10,727 nucleotides of DNA from Larix sibirica (Eukaryota; Streptophyta; Pinopsida; Pinales; Pinaceae), in NCBI GenBank assembly GCA_004151065.3, contig NWUY0303889332.1, forward strand, positions 1-10,727, written 5' to 3'. Below, in pieces: positions 1 to 8,736 of this stretch. The stretch's first letter is position 1, and each line of letters starts with the position of its first letter. The notes beneath the pieces were generated by a model. The model was not told the origin of the DNA and did not search any database. It saw only the letters and a program-made list of their open reading frames with translations. Position numbers and translations under genes: made by a program.

Positions 1-2
1 TG

Positions 3-635
3 GTCAGATTGGGTGAAGGGGATGTTACAACAAGGATCAATTTTGAGTATAAACTAATGCCACAGATCGGTAGAATAGGTGGTGTAAACCATACTTGGAA
101 TGAAAAAATCATATTCATATTTGAAGAATGATTTCTCCTTAGTGAAATGTCTACTCTAATGGTGGAGATATACTGCATCAGTTACCTCAGAGATATGCTT
201 GTGGTAACTGTGAGAGTCTTAATTTCCACTCACCTCAAGGGATACGAGACCAAACACTTTAGTGGAATGAGCTTCTCTGCAATACAAATATGTCGTCCTT
301 CTGGTTGTCCACAGGGAATTCTAAACCTTGGGAGCATGAATCTCAATGGACTCAACCTTCAAATAACTAACAGATTCATCCCATCAAGAAGGCGTGTGGG
401 TTATAGATATTTGATGGGGAATTCCATCCAACCCATGCCTTCATTTGTGGACAAATTATTGTACATAAAACCTAATAATATTGATTCCAAAGAAAAACAA
501 TCCCACTGTCAAGACCTCAACCATATTCCATCCAAGGAAGAAGGCACATATCAAGAGAAGCATAAAGATGGTGATGAGATATTTGAGAAGAAGAAGAAGA
601 AGGGGGAGCATGTTGGATGTTGTCTTTTCCTCTAG
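3..635 (+). pseudogene. C2-domain protein relic (plant SRC2/BAP-like), 5' end outside window
   Basis: One reading frame runs from position 3 to the TAG at 633-635, broken only by TGA at 129-131. It reads as the second half of a plant C2 domain: GGVNHTWNEKIIF (strand plus the NPTWNE-like motif), then MVEIYCISYLRDMLVVTVRV, then FSAIQICRPSGCPQGILNLG, which matches the RPSGRPQGILN signature closing the C2 domain in small plant C2 proteins of the SRC2/BAP/CaLB type. VGYRYLMG follows at about 400-420, as in that family. The tail is charged and ends in an (AAG)5 run (588-602, five Lys) and a Cys-rich end. Family members bind phospholipids in a calcium-dependent way at membranes. The stop sits just before FLLSE, where homologues have a charged residue, so CGA to TGA is likely. 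The two Cys in ICRPSGC stand where Arg is usual. The N-terminal third lies left of the window. A real gene with an unseen intron is possible, but the stop inside the domain argues for a pseudogene. Confidence 0.8.
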
Positions 636-703
636 GACCCAAAATTGAAAAGGAATGAGGCTGCAAAAATACATCTTATCCATCTCGCAGTATCCTATGT
701 GCC

Positions 704-775
704 ATGGAAGAACAAGATCCTTCTCTACCATATGCCAAACCGATTGCTGCAACTCATGGGTATTATTATCATCAA
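704..775 (+). pseudogene. Possible frameshifted C-terminal tail of the C2 gene
   Basis: About 70 bases after the C2 frame stops, a shifted frame starting at ATG 704 reads as a Pro/Tyr-rich segment containing DPSLPYAKPIAATHGYYYHQ and then a TAA. Small plant C2 proteins often carry Pro/Tyr/Gly-rich tails, so this may be the original C-terminus brought out of frame by an indel. No homology is recognised with certainty. An overlapping frame (655-843) is also open and cannot be excluded. A minus-strand open frame across 456-815 is judged a shadow. Confidence 0.25.
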
Positions 776-843
776 TAATATTATTGTGCAAGAAGAGGTT
801 GATTCTTGAATACAAGTGCCTTCAATTTCTAGATGATTCATGA

Positions 844-2435
844 AGTCCTTGTTGATTTATATTTATAGCATGTATAAATATTTTGAAAATCACTGGTCAC
901 TATGCATGATAAAACAAAATGTTGGTTTATGCAAAATTTTGGATAGATATATACTTGTCTGAAATGAGAAAATTCAGTGCCTTCAATTTGCTAGTTTGAT
1001 ATATATTTGTTTATGGGTATGATCACCCAATTTTTCCTTTGATCTTAGACGTTATGTACTTCATGAATCCAATCAATTTTCAAAGAGACATTATGTTTCC
1101 CTAATCTTGCAGTACATATCAAGCCATGAGGATGAAAACAAAAAGAGATAATAATCAGTTGATACAAGTGAGTATTCTTTAGAAATATTCTGAATACTTC
1201 TTTCTAGATTACTTGAATAACATTCTTTAGAAATCAAGACAATATTGGAAAGAAGGTTATAATACAAACCTTTTAGATGAAGTTATAGTGCAAATTTTTA
1301 TAGTTAGAAAATAACTCAACTGTAATTATTTGTTTTGTTTGTGTACATCTAAGAGTCTACAAAATGGGTGGAACAATGGAGTTTTGAAATGAAAAATAGA
1401 GCAATGGTGCTTTAAAATTAACAACAAATGGGTTTCGATCCAAAACAGGTAGCCAAAAGACTCAAGGCTCAGCCTATTCCATTTTATTTATTGGATTATT
1501 TATACATGCATAAGTCTCTACAAAATTACTAACCAACTTAATCAACTAGATCAAAATTGACCTGTGTAAAAAATCACTAACCAACTTTATTCACTAGAAA
1601 GTAGAATCTTGATCAGAATTGATCTATGGCATTGGAAAAAAAGTAGAAGATTGACATGTTTTGCTACTTACATATTTGCTTAATCAAATTCTCTCCCACT
1701 TCAGAGCAAATTCATTACAAAACCACATAAAAAATTATGAACTTGGAAAAACTACAAAACCTAGAGCAGTCCATTGAATTAAGACATTCAAATATTATTT
1801 TCCCTATACTATTGGAGAATCCATATGCAAGAGATATTGGAATTGATGGAGATAAGAAGGAATGTGGAAAATCTGAAACTAAACAACAATGAAGTATAAG
1901 TCACTAAATAATTTGAATACACCACACATTGATCGAGTGGTTGGTAAAGGAAAACTTTTAATAGAGCAAAAATAGGTGTACAAGGCAGCTTTCAACAAAT
2001 AGAGTATACCGTTTAAGATCTAAAAAGAACCATTGTTTTCAATATTGAAGGTATGGTAACATCATAACAACATTAAACTTGCATCATAAAATGAAATGAA
2101 TTTTTTTATTAATAATACGGTAATAAACTTGCATAATAGCATGAAGGAATATAAAATGAACCTAGGAAAAATGATGAGATTAAATTAATATGGCTATAAA
2201 GGAAAAGTAGCTTGTATTTGGATTTGGTAAGAATATATATACTTTGAGTTTGGAAACATACAAGGCATCTTGATCTCCAATGCATGTTCAATTCTTAGCT
2301 CTCTATTATACAACTGCCATTACTGAATTATGGGCCTACAAATCACACAAATACTTAAGTGCATTATTTACAAATAGTGAACATTACTGTAATACTAATG
2401 ACTAATCACCTTTCTTATTGATCACATTGTCCAAC
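844..2435. other. AT-rich stretch with no supportable gene
   Basis: No frame here reads like a protein of recognisable family, and no RNA gene is apparent. Small items seen: the string AGTGCCTTCAATTT occurs at about 816 and again near 976; a short duplication (CAATGG-GTTTTGAAAT against CAATGGTGCTTTAAAAT) lies around 1372-1418; and an isolated 51-codon frame at 1737-1892 (ATG to TGA) begins MNLEKLQNLEQSIELRHSN and has mixed, protein-like composition but no known relatives that I can name. The stretch could hold 3' flank of the C2 gene followed by unidentifiable old repeat debris. Confidence 0.6.
1526..1602 (+). repeat. Diverged ~48-bp direct repeat (two copies)
   Basis: TTACTAACCAACTTAATCAA at 1526 is matched by TCACTAACCAACTTTATTCA at 1574, each followed by CTAGA and an A-rich segment containing a GATCARAATTGA-like string. 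The period is about 48 bases. The copies are short and diverged. It is most likely an old local tandem duplication; no function is evident. Confidence 0.45.
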
Positions 2436-2583
2436 ACACCATACACACACATATATACATGCCTTAAGGTGATATCCTCAAGGTGGCTCATTGTAGTTTT
2501 ACAAAATGTACACCATACACACACACATATACATGCCTTAAGTTGATATCCTCAAGGTGTCGCATTGTAGTTTTACAAAATGT
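2436..2583 (+). repeat. 74-bp tandem duplication, two copies
   Basis: Copy 1 is 2436-2509 and copy 2 is 2510-2583. They have equal length and differ at about four positions, so this is one of the youngest local changes in the window. Each unit holds an (AC)n run, ACATGCCTTAAG, then GATATCCTCAAGGTG and a common end TTGTAGTTTTACAAAATGT. Within the unit CCTTAAGG and CCTCAAGG face each other as an imperfect inverted repeat around GATATC. Replication slippage or unequal exchange at the AC run is the probable origin. Confidence 0.9.
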
Positions 2584-2595
2584 GTGTGTGTGTGT
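2580..2595 (+). repeat. (TG)n microsatellite
   Basis: A run of alternating T and G follows the second 74-bp unit. Because each unit begins with an AC run, the AC and TG runs can pair across the unit as a hairpin, which may have promoted the duplication. Confidence 0.85.
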
Positions 2596-2772
2596 AAACA
2601 TAACATACATGTATTATAAAACATGTGCACATTCCGTTTACACTTAACACTGCTTCAAATGAAGTAATAACTAGGTATGGCACAAGTGAGTAGTAAATGT
2701 GAATTAGGGACTAAATTATCCTTTAAATTATCATAGGATATCCACATCGTCATAAACAAACATAGAGGTCAT

Positions 2773-3078
2773 GTAAAGGGAATATTTTTCCCATGAGTAT
2801 AATATCAAAATGCCATTATGAGGTTTTGTGCACCATGAATAGGTTTTAGGGATACGTTCATAGTCGGAGGAGGAACATTAGTATATTAGGGTAAAAAAAA
2901 TATTTTATAGCTCAAAGGCCATGCATAGGGTTCCAAACCATAGTGTATGCTCTTTAAAGGAAATCATTTTCCATGAGTATAATATGGGTGTCATTAAGAG
3001 GATCTGTGCACCATTGATCGGCCTTGGGATCATGTCCATGGATAACAAAGCATTTTTCTAAGGGTATACTGGGGATGT
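2773..3078 (+). repeat. Two diverged copies of a ~180-bp unit
   Basis: Copy 1 starts near 2773 and copy 2 near 2953. Anchors are TAAAGG near 2774 and 2955, CCATGAGTATAATAT at 2791 and exactly 180 bases later at 2971, ATTA-GAGG, then GTGCACCAT at 2828 and 3006 (178 apart), then TTRGGGATCA/ACGT-CATAG-like text and an AAGGGTA/TAGGGTA end. Identity is moderate, with several indels. The unit length is in the range of plant satellite monomers, but only two copies are visible, so it may equally be a duplicated piece of LTR or intergenic DNA. Confidence 0.65.
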
Positions 3079-3483
3079 CCCAGGAAGAAATGCAACAGAG
3101 ATGGCCCAGTATGAAGGCTTATAATCCTATGAAAGTATTATCCTATCCTCAAACTGTTTGATGTGGCTAACTCTGATGGATATTAGGACTCCGTTGGCAC
3201 TCTAAGAGTAGCCAAGTGGAAATTCTTCCCTAATGAAAGACCTAAAATTCAATTGCAAGTTAATTAAATAAAAAAGAAGACAAATAAAAATCTAATCTAT
3301 TTAAACCTAATTACTGAAAGAAGAAACTTGGTTATGAATCCTCAGAATAATCAGAACAAAGAATTTAAGTACTTATCAACCTAATCAATGACAATTTAAA
3401 TTAGATCTAATAATACCTTATTTGATAAAAGACAACACAATTAAAACTAACTTTGTTCTCATTCAAAGATTTAGATTAGATGG
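3079..3483. other. Downstream flank of the minus-strand relic; no gene seen
   Basis: Lies 3' of the minus-strand coding relic ending at 3484. All frames are densely stopped in the AT-rich part 3240-3480. The part 3060-3240 is less AT-rich. If the neighbouring relic belonged to an LTR element, its 3' untranslated region or LTR would fall here and in the 2773-3078 repeats, but I could not match this stretch to anything upstream of the relic (7000-8000). Confidence 0.45.
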
Positions 3484-6400
3484 CTATTCTGAGAATGATA
3501 TGTTAATTGAAAAATTAACATTTGGAATAGATAATTCTGCAGTTGCAAAAATAATGAATAAAATTATATCAATGTGTTCTTTAGATTGCATATGCCTTTC
3601 TTCAACTTGTGTGATCAGAAGGTTAGGTGGAAGAGCACTTTCTATCTGATCTAGAATGGGAAAATCCAATAATCCTAATAGATTATCATAAGCAAACCAT
3701 TGTTTCCTACAAGGTTTATGTCCTTCTTCAATGGTGGTATCAACCATATCACAAACATTTTCCCAAGACTGCAGAGAGATTCTCATTCTTCTTATCATGA
3801 TATTGTCCAAAATAGGAACTCCTTCAGGCCTGTCCTTAATATACTATGCCATTCAATAACATCTTCAAAATCCCTTGTGGCATCATTCCTTCGTTGATTG
3901 CGATCACATAGAATATCAGAAAAATATTCAAAGGAATTGAAAACATCTTGAATTTCATTCAACCCTTCAAATAATTCAACTATGAGCCTTTTGTAATCGT
4001 CATTTATTCTAAAAACAAATTCTTTAAATTCATCCTTAGAAAAATTTGAAAATGAGGAAGTAGCAGATATTGATTGGGACAATTTCAGCTATTTCTCAAG
4101 AGCTTCCAACCTTTCAACATGCTATGTATTATACCCTTGGGCTTCATGAAGTTTCTCTTTCAAATATTCATTCTCTGAATCTAGTTTTTGAATTTGAGAT
4201 TCATATTTGTCCTTCAATTCCTGCAATTGAAATTGATACTATTGATCCAATTCAATCTACTTCTTATGAAGATCTTGTAATTCATTTTCCTTCATTTCAA
4301 TTTCCTTGTTGAGTGTAGTGACAGAGTCAAATTTGGCACCAAAAAATGCTCCCATGGCAGCGAATGTCTCCAAATAATCATTTTTAACATTTGCGGAGGC
4401 TCTCTTCCATATAATCTAGTTAGGAACAGTACCTTGGACTGATGTTCCTTCTCTGGATCTTTTAGAACCTCTCTTCACTACTGCCTTTTTAGACTTGCTC
4501 CAAAAATATTCACCCAGGAAAACTACTTCATCTTCACCAAAGTCTTCCATTATTTCAGAAGTGGATGAAAATACTTATGAAATAGTGACCAAAGGCATAG
4601 CTTGTGAGACGATAGGGGTAGGGATAGGCATACTCAGCTGAGATGAGGAGGTAGTAGTTGTTGAAGTGGCTGAGGCTGTTAGAGGAGAAATGGAGATTAT
4701 GGGTGAAATGATAGGATCTGTAGATACATAATAAATTTGCATTTCTTCTGAGTTCAAGGGTGTTTCCATAAAAATAGTGGGTTGAGCAGATGAAGATATA
4801 GGAGGGGTAACAGAAGTGGAATATGGTACAGATGGTAAAATGGTGGGAATATTGATAAGTAGAGAGGATGTTGTAGTAAGGGTCGTATTAATATCAAGAA
4901 GGGGAATCTCTGAAGGATAATCCTCTATCAATGGATTTTCAACTGAGTTAAAAATAATTTGGGTAATTGAGGTGGTCAATATTAGGTCAGAAGAAGTAGG
5001 AAAGGGTACTGATAGGTTGGTGAGTGATAACTCATCATCAAGTTCACTATCATAAACTTGCCTTAATTCAACCCCTGCTACTGATACTTTTGTTTTATGC
5101 TTCTTTGTTGGAGGTGTTGTAACAGTAGCTTTGGTTTCAAGAGAAGAGATCATCAAAGCTAAACTTTTCTTCATATCCTCAGCTGATTTGATCAAATCAT
5201 TAAGATTTTCAACAGGTTGAGGCTGTGGAGGATTCTCAATTGGAGTTTTTCCCTTCTTATCCTCATGTTGATAAGTTAAGATAAAAGGAATCTTAACGTG
5301 CTTTTTCTTAGATTCTTGTGCTTCTTTTTCAACCATTTATTTCTGAGTTCTTTCTTCCTCTAATAACTTGAGCTTTCTATCTTGCAGAACCTTTTGTTTA
5401 AGCTCTTGCTGATACTGAAGGATGAATCCTTTATCATCTGAGGTGGTAGCCCTACTCAAAACATCCTAGAATGAATTTTCATCTTCATAAATTAATTCAT
5501 TAGGCTCTATTTCATGCACATAGTTTCTCTTTATGTGTTCCTTAGAAAAATGATTTGCCAGAAAAGATTTAGGATTATGCATCCTTTTGGGAGCTTCCCC
5601 AAACTTCAAAGTTGTAACCCTTTTTCCAAGCAAGGTTGCATGTGTTTAATTCGGTATGACCAAATGTCCAAGAGAAAGGGGAAATTTAGGCAAACCTTTC
5701 TTCTTTAATCCAATGAATCAAGGGAAAACACCTCCAATCACAATTTGAAATGAAATTTCCTCTATGACCATCGTGTCAGGAACAATTCTAGGCAAAAGGT
5801 GGACTATTCTATTGCCCCATATTCTAATATAGGAAAAGTATTCACCAGCATACCAATCTCCCATAGTTGCAATCAAACCTTTGGCCTGTGAAGAGAAAGT
5901 GGGGGCATCCTCTTTGAAGATCATGAAATAAATGGCTCCAAATAATTGAACACAGATATCATAGATGAGAGGCATGAAATTGTCTTCCCACAAAACCGAA
6001 CAATAAATATGTACATGGGGTCCTTCTCTGGTCCAATCCATCCCATGGTAGGAAAAGAAAAGGATGAATAGAAAACATCCATGACATGACCAGACAGGTA
6101 GAATGTAGGCTTCTTAGAAGTAGGGGTTTTCTTGTACTTTTCAATAGCCTCTTTCAAAACACAAATAATGCCCAATTGAAGGATTGACCAGTAGTGAGAA
6201 TGTGATGTTCCACAGGTGCCCATTCTTCCTTGAAGAACACAGAGTTGGGTAACCCATATAACCTGCATAAAATGGTTTCCAATAAAGAAAAGGGTTCTTT
6301 GAACCAAGCAATAGGATACTTCCTGTTGGATTTAGGAACATAAATGGTAGGGTTTTCCATCTAAGTTTTCATCATTTCATCAAAATTGAAACGACTTGCG

Positions 6401-6852
6401 GAGGATTCTAGGAATTGTTTTGAAAGAATTTCTTTGGGAGTTTTGAACGCATAAATCCTGGTGAAGACTTTTGGTTTAAACGAGTCCAACATAGTATGAT
6501 TAATATTGTTTAAAGAACGGTCAAGAGGGATGGAATTGTCCACAATCCATTCAATAGTATCAATATAAGGCATTAAGGGTGGCCTAGCCGCAATTGCATG
6601 AATTTGAGACTTGCTAATGTTAATGTAGGCTTGTTTGTCATGTTGGATTTAAGAAAAGTCATCATTGTCAAATATGGAATAAACCCTAGACCAATCGAGG
6701 CAAAAGGTATCCGAAACCCTCCGGTCAGTATCATAAAATATTCGACTGTTAAGGTCCTTTATCCTTAGTTCATCCATGACTGACTTAGACCTAGTATTGC
6801 TTGACACAGCTGATAATAGGTTTTTTGAAAAAATGATGAAATAAAAATTCAA
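3484..6852 (-). pseudogene. Decayed ~1,100-codon intronless ORF of unnamed family, probably retroelement-borne
   Basis: Reading from 6852 downwards, one long protein can be followed. The first frame runs to ~6160 (MDELRIKDLNSRIFYDTD from 6777, IEWIVDNSIPLDRSLNNIN, YPIAWFKEPFSLLETILCRL), shifts at ~6160 (KEAIEKYKKTPTSKK), shifts again at ~6040 (DWTREGPHVHIYC, GDWYAGEYFSYIRIWG), then stays in one frame to ~3830, and after a third shift ends at TAG 3484-3486. Premature stops lie at 6649, 6361, 5718, 5646, 5466, 5337, 4575, 4416, 4257, 4239, 4122 and 4089 (lowest base): seven TAG, four TAA, one TGA. Layout: globular N-terminal part to ~5720; charged helical linker 5465-5340; Ser/Thr/Pro/Ile-rich low-complexity segment 5220-4575; acidic then basic KKAVVKRGSKRSRE-type patch ~4480; coiled coil 4330-4130; helical C-terminal domain 4080-3500. 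No RT, integrase, protease or zinc knuckle is seen. The first in-frame ATG is 6852; ATG 6777 is an alternative. Absence of introns over 3.3 kb favours a retroelement-carried extra ORF. The family is not recognised with certainty. Confidence 0.75.
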
Positions 6853-7187
6853 TAAAAATGCTGGTTCAAGTACAAATTATTACGCAACCGCTTTTCTGGA
6901 TTGAGAGAAACATTTACCTGTAAAAACGATGAAGAAAAACCAGATTCGACCGTAGGGTAAAAACTTCAGTAAAATTTGCTTGTGGAAGGTAAAATCGAAG
7001 CGTAAAATGGGAAACAGAAAAATTAATTTCAAATCTTTAAATCATAAAAAAGTATGAATTTAATGAAATCAAAGTAAAACCGTAGATCCAAAACACACCA
7101 ACGTTCAAGATTAAAACATATTTATGAAAAATGCATGAGTGGAAAGTCTGAAAATGATTTTAAAAAATAACCAGTTTCATCCTCCTG
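6853..7187. other. Upstream leader of the minus-strand relic; no gene seen
   Basis: AT-rich, with no supportable frame. On the minus strand it contains ACAG/GTAAATG near 6918 and a pyrimidine-rich stretch ending CTATTATCAG near 6807, which together could be a short 5' intron ending just before SSNTRSKS-coding sequence. This pairing is weak and unproven. No primer-binding site complementary to a plant tRNA end was recognised. Confidence 0.35.
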
Positions 7188-7640
7188 AAATCCGCAATTC
7201 GGAACGCGGAAACGCAGGAATGAGGAGTTAATTTTAAAAAGTCGGAAATCAATAACTTCCATCCGCAATCCGCAATTCGTAAAGTCGAAAACACAAAAGT
7301 ACAAAAATGTGGAAATGCGAGGATGCAGGAAATGCCTTTAGATAGTTCATAATTTCTGCAATCCGCATTTTGCAATTTGGAATGCGGATTTGCGGAAACA
7401 ATAAATTCAAATATTAAAATGGGAGTTTTCACAATCCGCATCCTGCAAAACCTTTGTGGGATCGGGATAGCGACATTTGATCAATTCAGTCAATTTCTTC
7501 CCAACTTCCGCAATACGCAATTCGGAATGTGGAAACAAAAAATTTCAGATATTAAAATCAGAGTTTCTGCAATCCCCATTTCTCAATTTTCACAAAGAAA
7601 CTATAAACAAAAATTTCGCGGAAAAGCAATTGTTTTTAGT
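7188..7640. repeat. Cluster of degenerate palindromic repeats around TCCGCAATTCGGAATGCGGA
   Basis: Six related units start near 7189, 7262, 7352, 7433, 7504 and 7570, spaced 66-90 bases apart. The core is CCGCAATTnGGAATGCGG, an imperfect palindrome. It is clearest at 7190-7210 (CCGCAATTCGGAACGCGG), 7355-7380 and 7507-7530. The units share an A-rich spacer followed by AATATTAAAATnnGAGTTT before the next core (compare ~7405-7430 with ~7548-7566). The cluster sits 340-790 bases upstream of the minus-strand relic's first ATG, so it would lie in the leader or 5' LTR if that relic belongs to a retroelement. Open frames on both strands here (7122-7441 minus, 7377-7674 plus) are low-complexity products of the repeats. 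Confidence 0.7.
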
Positions 7641-8064
7641 CAAATGTTTAATGTTGGGAGCAAATAATAATTGACCAAATTGATTCATTGAAACCTTGGA
7701 AAATGAAAATAATTAGCTAAATAAAAAACTAAAATGGGGCTCCCATTTTCCTTTAGAAAATGGGATCTGTTGTGTGATCAACACTTGGTAAATGCAAGTT
7801 CAAGTCCATGTGTGAGGGCCCATATGTCATTAATCATTCCCTTGGAAATGGGGCATACATCCTCGCTAATCCTGAAGGTATCCTCTTACAAAACCCCAGT
7901 AATGGGTTTGATCTCAAGATATTTGATGCTTGATTTGACTGAACCCTTTGCTGGTTGTACTATAATATTTCCTTTCTTGTTTTGCACATTTTTTATGCAT
8001 AAGCCTTATGGTTTAATTCCATAGTTATTTCCATATGTATCCTTCTCCATTTTTTCACATTAGC
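7641..8064. other. Stretch between palindromic cluster and RNase H relic; no gene assigned
   Basis: A plus-strand frame is open from 7734 to 8024 (96 codons) but shows no family resemblance. Directly upstream of an RNase H one would expect reverse transcriptase connection sequence, and I do not see its motifs. The part 7741-7765 forms a perfect hairpin, listed separately. AGTTCAAGTCC near 7798 resembles a tRNA B box without a convincing A box. Confidence 0.4.
7731..7765. repeat. Perfect hairpin with a competing alternative stem
   Basis: TCCCATTTTC (7741-7750) and GAAAATGGGA (7756-7765) form a perfect 10-bp stem with a 5-base loop. The preceding AAAATGGG (7731-7738) can pair instead with CCCATTTT (7742-7749), leaving a 3-base loop. 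The two stems exclude each other. No gene context shows a role; chance or a relic of an element terminus are both possible. Confidence 0.6.
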
Positions 8065-8461
8065 TTCGTCGACGGCGCAAGTAGGTGGTCTGCTAATCAC
8101 CCCTCGACGACATGGGTGTTTTATTCCCCCTCACAAAAGTTGATCCATATTGATGGAGTGCATTGGTGCTGCCACCAATAACCAGGCTAAGTACGATGTT
8201 GTGACTGGTCTCTTAACTGCTGCTCTCCATTTGGTTATTCGTGACTTTCATGTCCTTTTAGACTCCCAACAACTTATCACCTAGTTGAATAACTTCTATC
8301 AAGTACATGATCCTTTCCTCTTTAGACTATTCCCGCATGATAGATAATTTGTTAGACATTTGGAATCCATTGCATTCATGCATGTTCCTAGGAGTCACAA
8401 TAGTGTTGCAAACCAAATGGATAATGACATTCTAGAGTGGCATATCAATCATCGCATATAG
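8065..8461 (+). pseudogene. RNase H domain relic of a Ty3/gypsy-type polyprotein
   Basis: FVDGAS (first catalytic Asp) is encoded at 8065-8082. A shift by one base then gives a frame from 8081 to TAG 8459-8461 with GGLLITP, ATNNQAKY, FHVLLDSQQLI and HVPRSHNSVAN, the ordered strand/helix signatures of RNase H domains in plant retroelements and their host relatives (TNNxAEY, GDSQ/LDSQ, HVPRxxN). The domain degrades the RNA strand of RNA-DNA hybrids during reverse transcription. The catalytic Glu of the AEY motif is Lys here (AAG 8189-8191), the DSQ Asp is kept (8261-8263), and stops occur at 8141, 8282 and 8345, so the copy is dead. The ending DILEWHINHRI and the LLDSQ form suggest the archaeal-type additional RNase H of Tat-lineage elements rather than the standard Ty3 RNase H; this is inference. 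No integrase follows; the next gene faces it from the other strand. Confidence 0.8.
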
Positions 8462-8736
8462 GAAATAAACCATACACATCCATCATCATATCATTTTGCA
8501 TCCACATGTACATAAACATAACATTTTCATCATCATAGCTTAAGAGGCTCATAAAACACATAAAAAACCATAAAAAGTGCATACATGTGTATATATAGAT
8601 AGTGTCATAATATCCCACAAATTATAGCCATGTCTACATAGAGGATCCCCAACATCTTCCTCAAAAGTCATACAGTAATACATTGGTCAAAATCCCCATC
8701 CTCCTAGCAGTGGGGGGCATATCCCTAAGCTACCAA
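8462..8736. other. Spacer between convergent relics
   Basis: Forms the 3' flank of both the plus-strand RNase H relic and the minus-strand gene. It is rich in CAT/ATG runs and AT; no frame, AATAAA-type signal or terminal repeat was recognised. If integrase once followed RNase H, it has been deleted from here. Confidence 0.45.

Noticed and set aside
456-815. 119-codon minus-strand frame over the C2 gene tail
   Set aside because: It is antisense to the C2 relic, hydrophobic because it mirrors the Lys-rich and AT-rich coding strand, and resembles no family.
2109-2291. 60-codon minus-strand frame
   Set aside because: AT-rich Tyr/Ile/Leu/Ser composition typical of random open frames in such DNA.
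7188-7640. CRISPR-like array
   Set aside because: The palindromic units are diverged, spacing is irregular and spacers resemble each other; plant nuclear context makes CRISPR implausible.
7798-7808. AGTTCAAGTCC as a tRNA or SINE B box
   Set aside because: No matching A box at the right distance, no cloverleaf and no terminal A-run or poly-T signal was found.
7734-8024. 96-codon plus-strand frame upstream of the RNase H relic
   Set aside because: No reverse transcriptase or other motif can be seen and the composition is not convincing; left as unassigned sequence.
2700-8060. LTR pair flanking the long minus-strand relic
   Set aside because: Comparing by eye the sequence upstream (7000-8060) with that downstream (2700-3480) gave no direct repeat with TG...CA ends; a computed alignment could still find a diverged pair.
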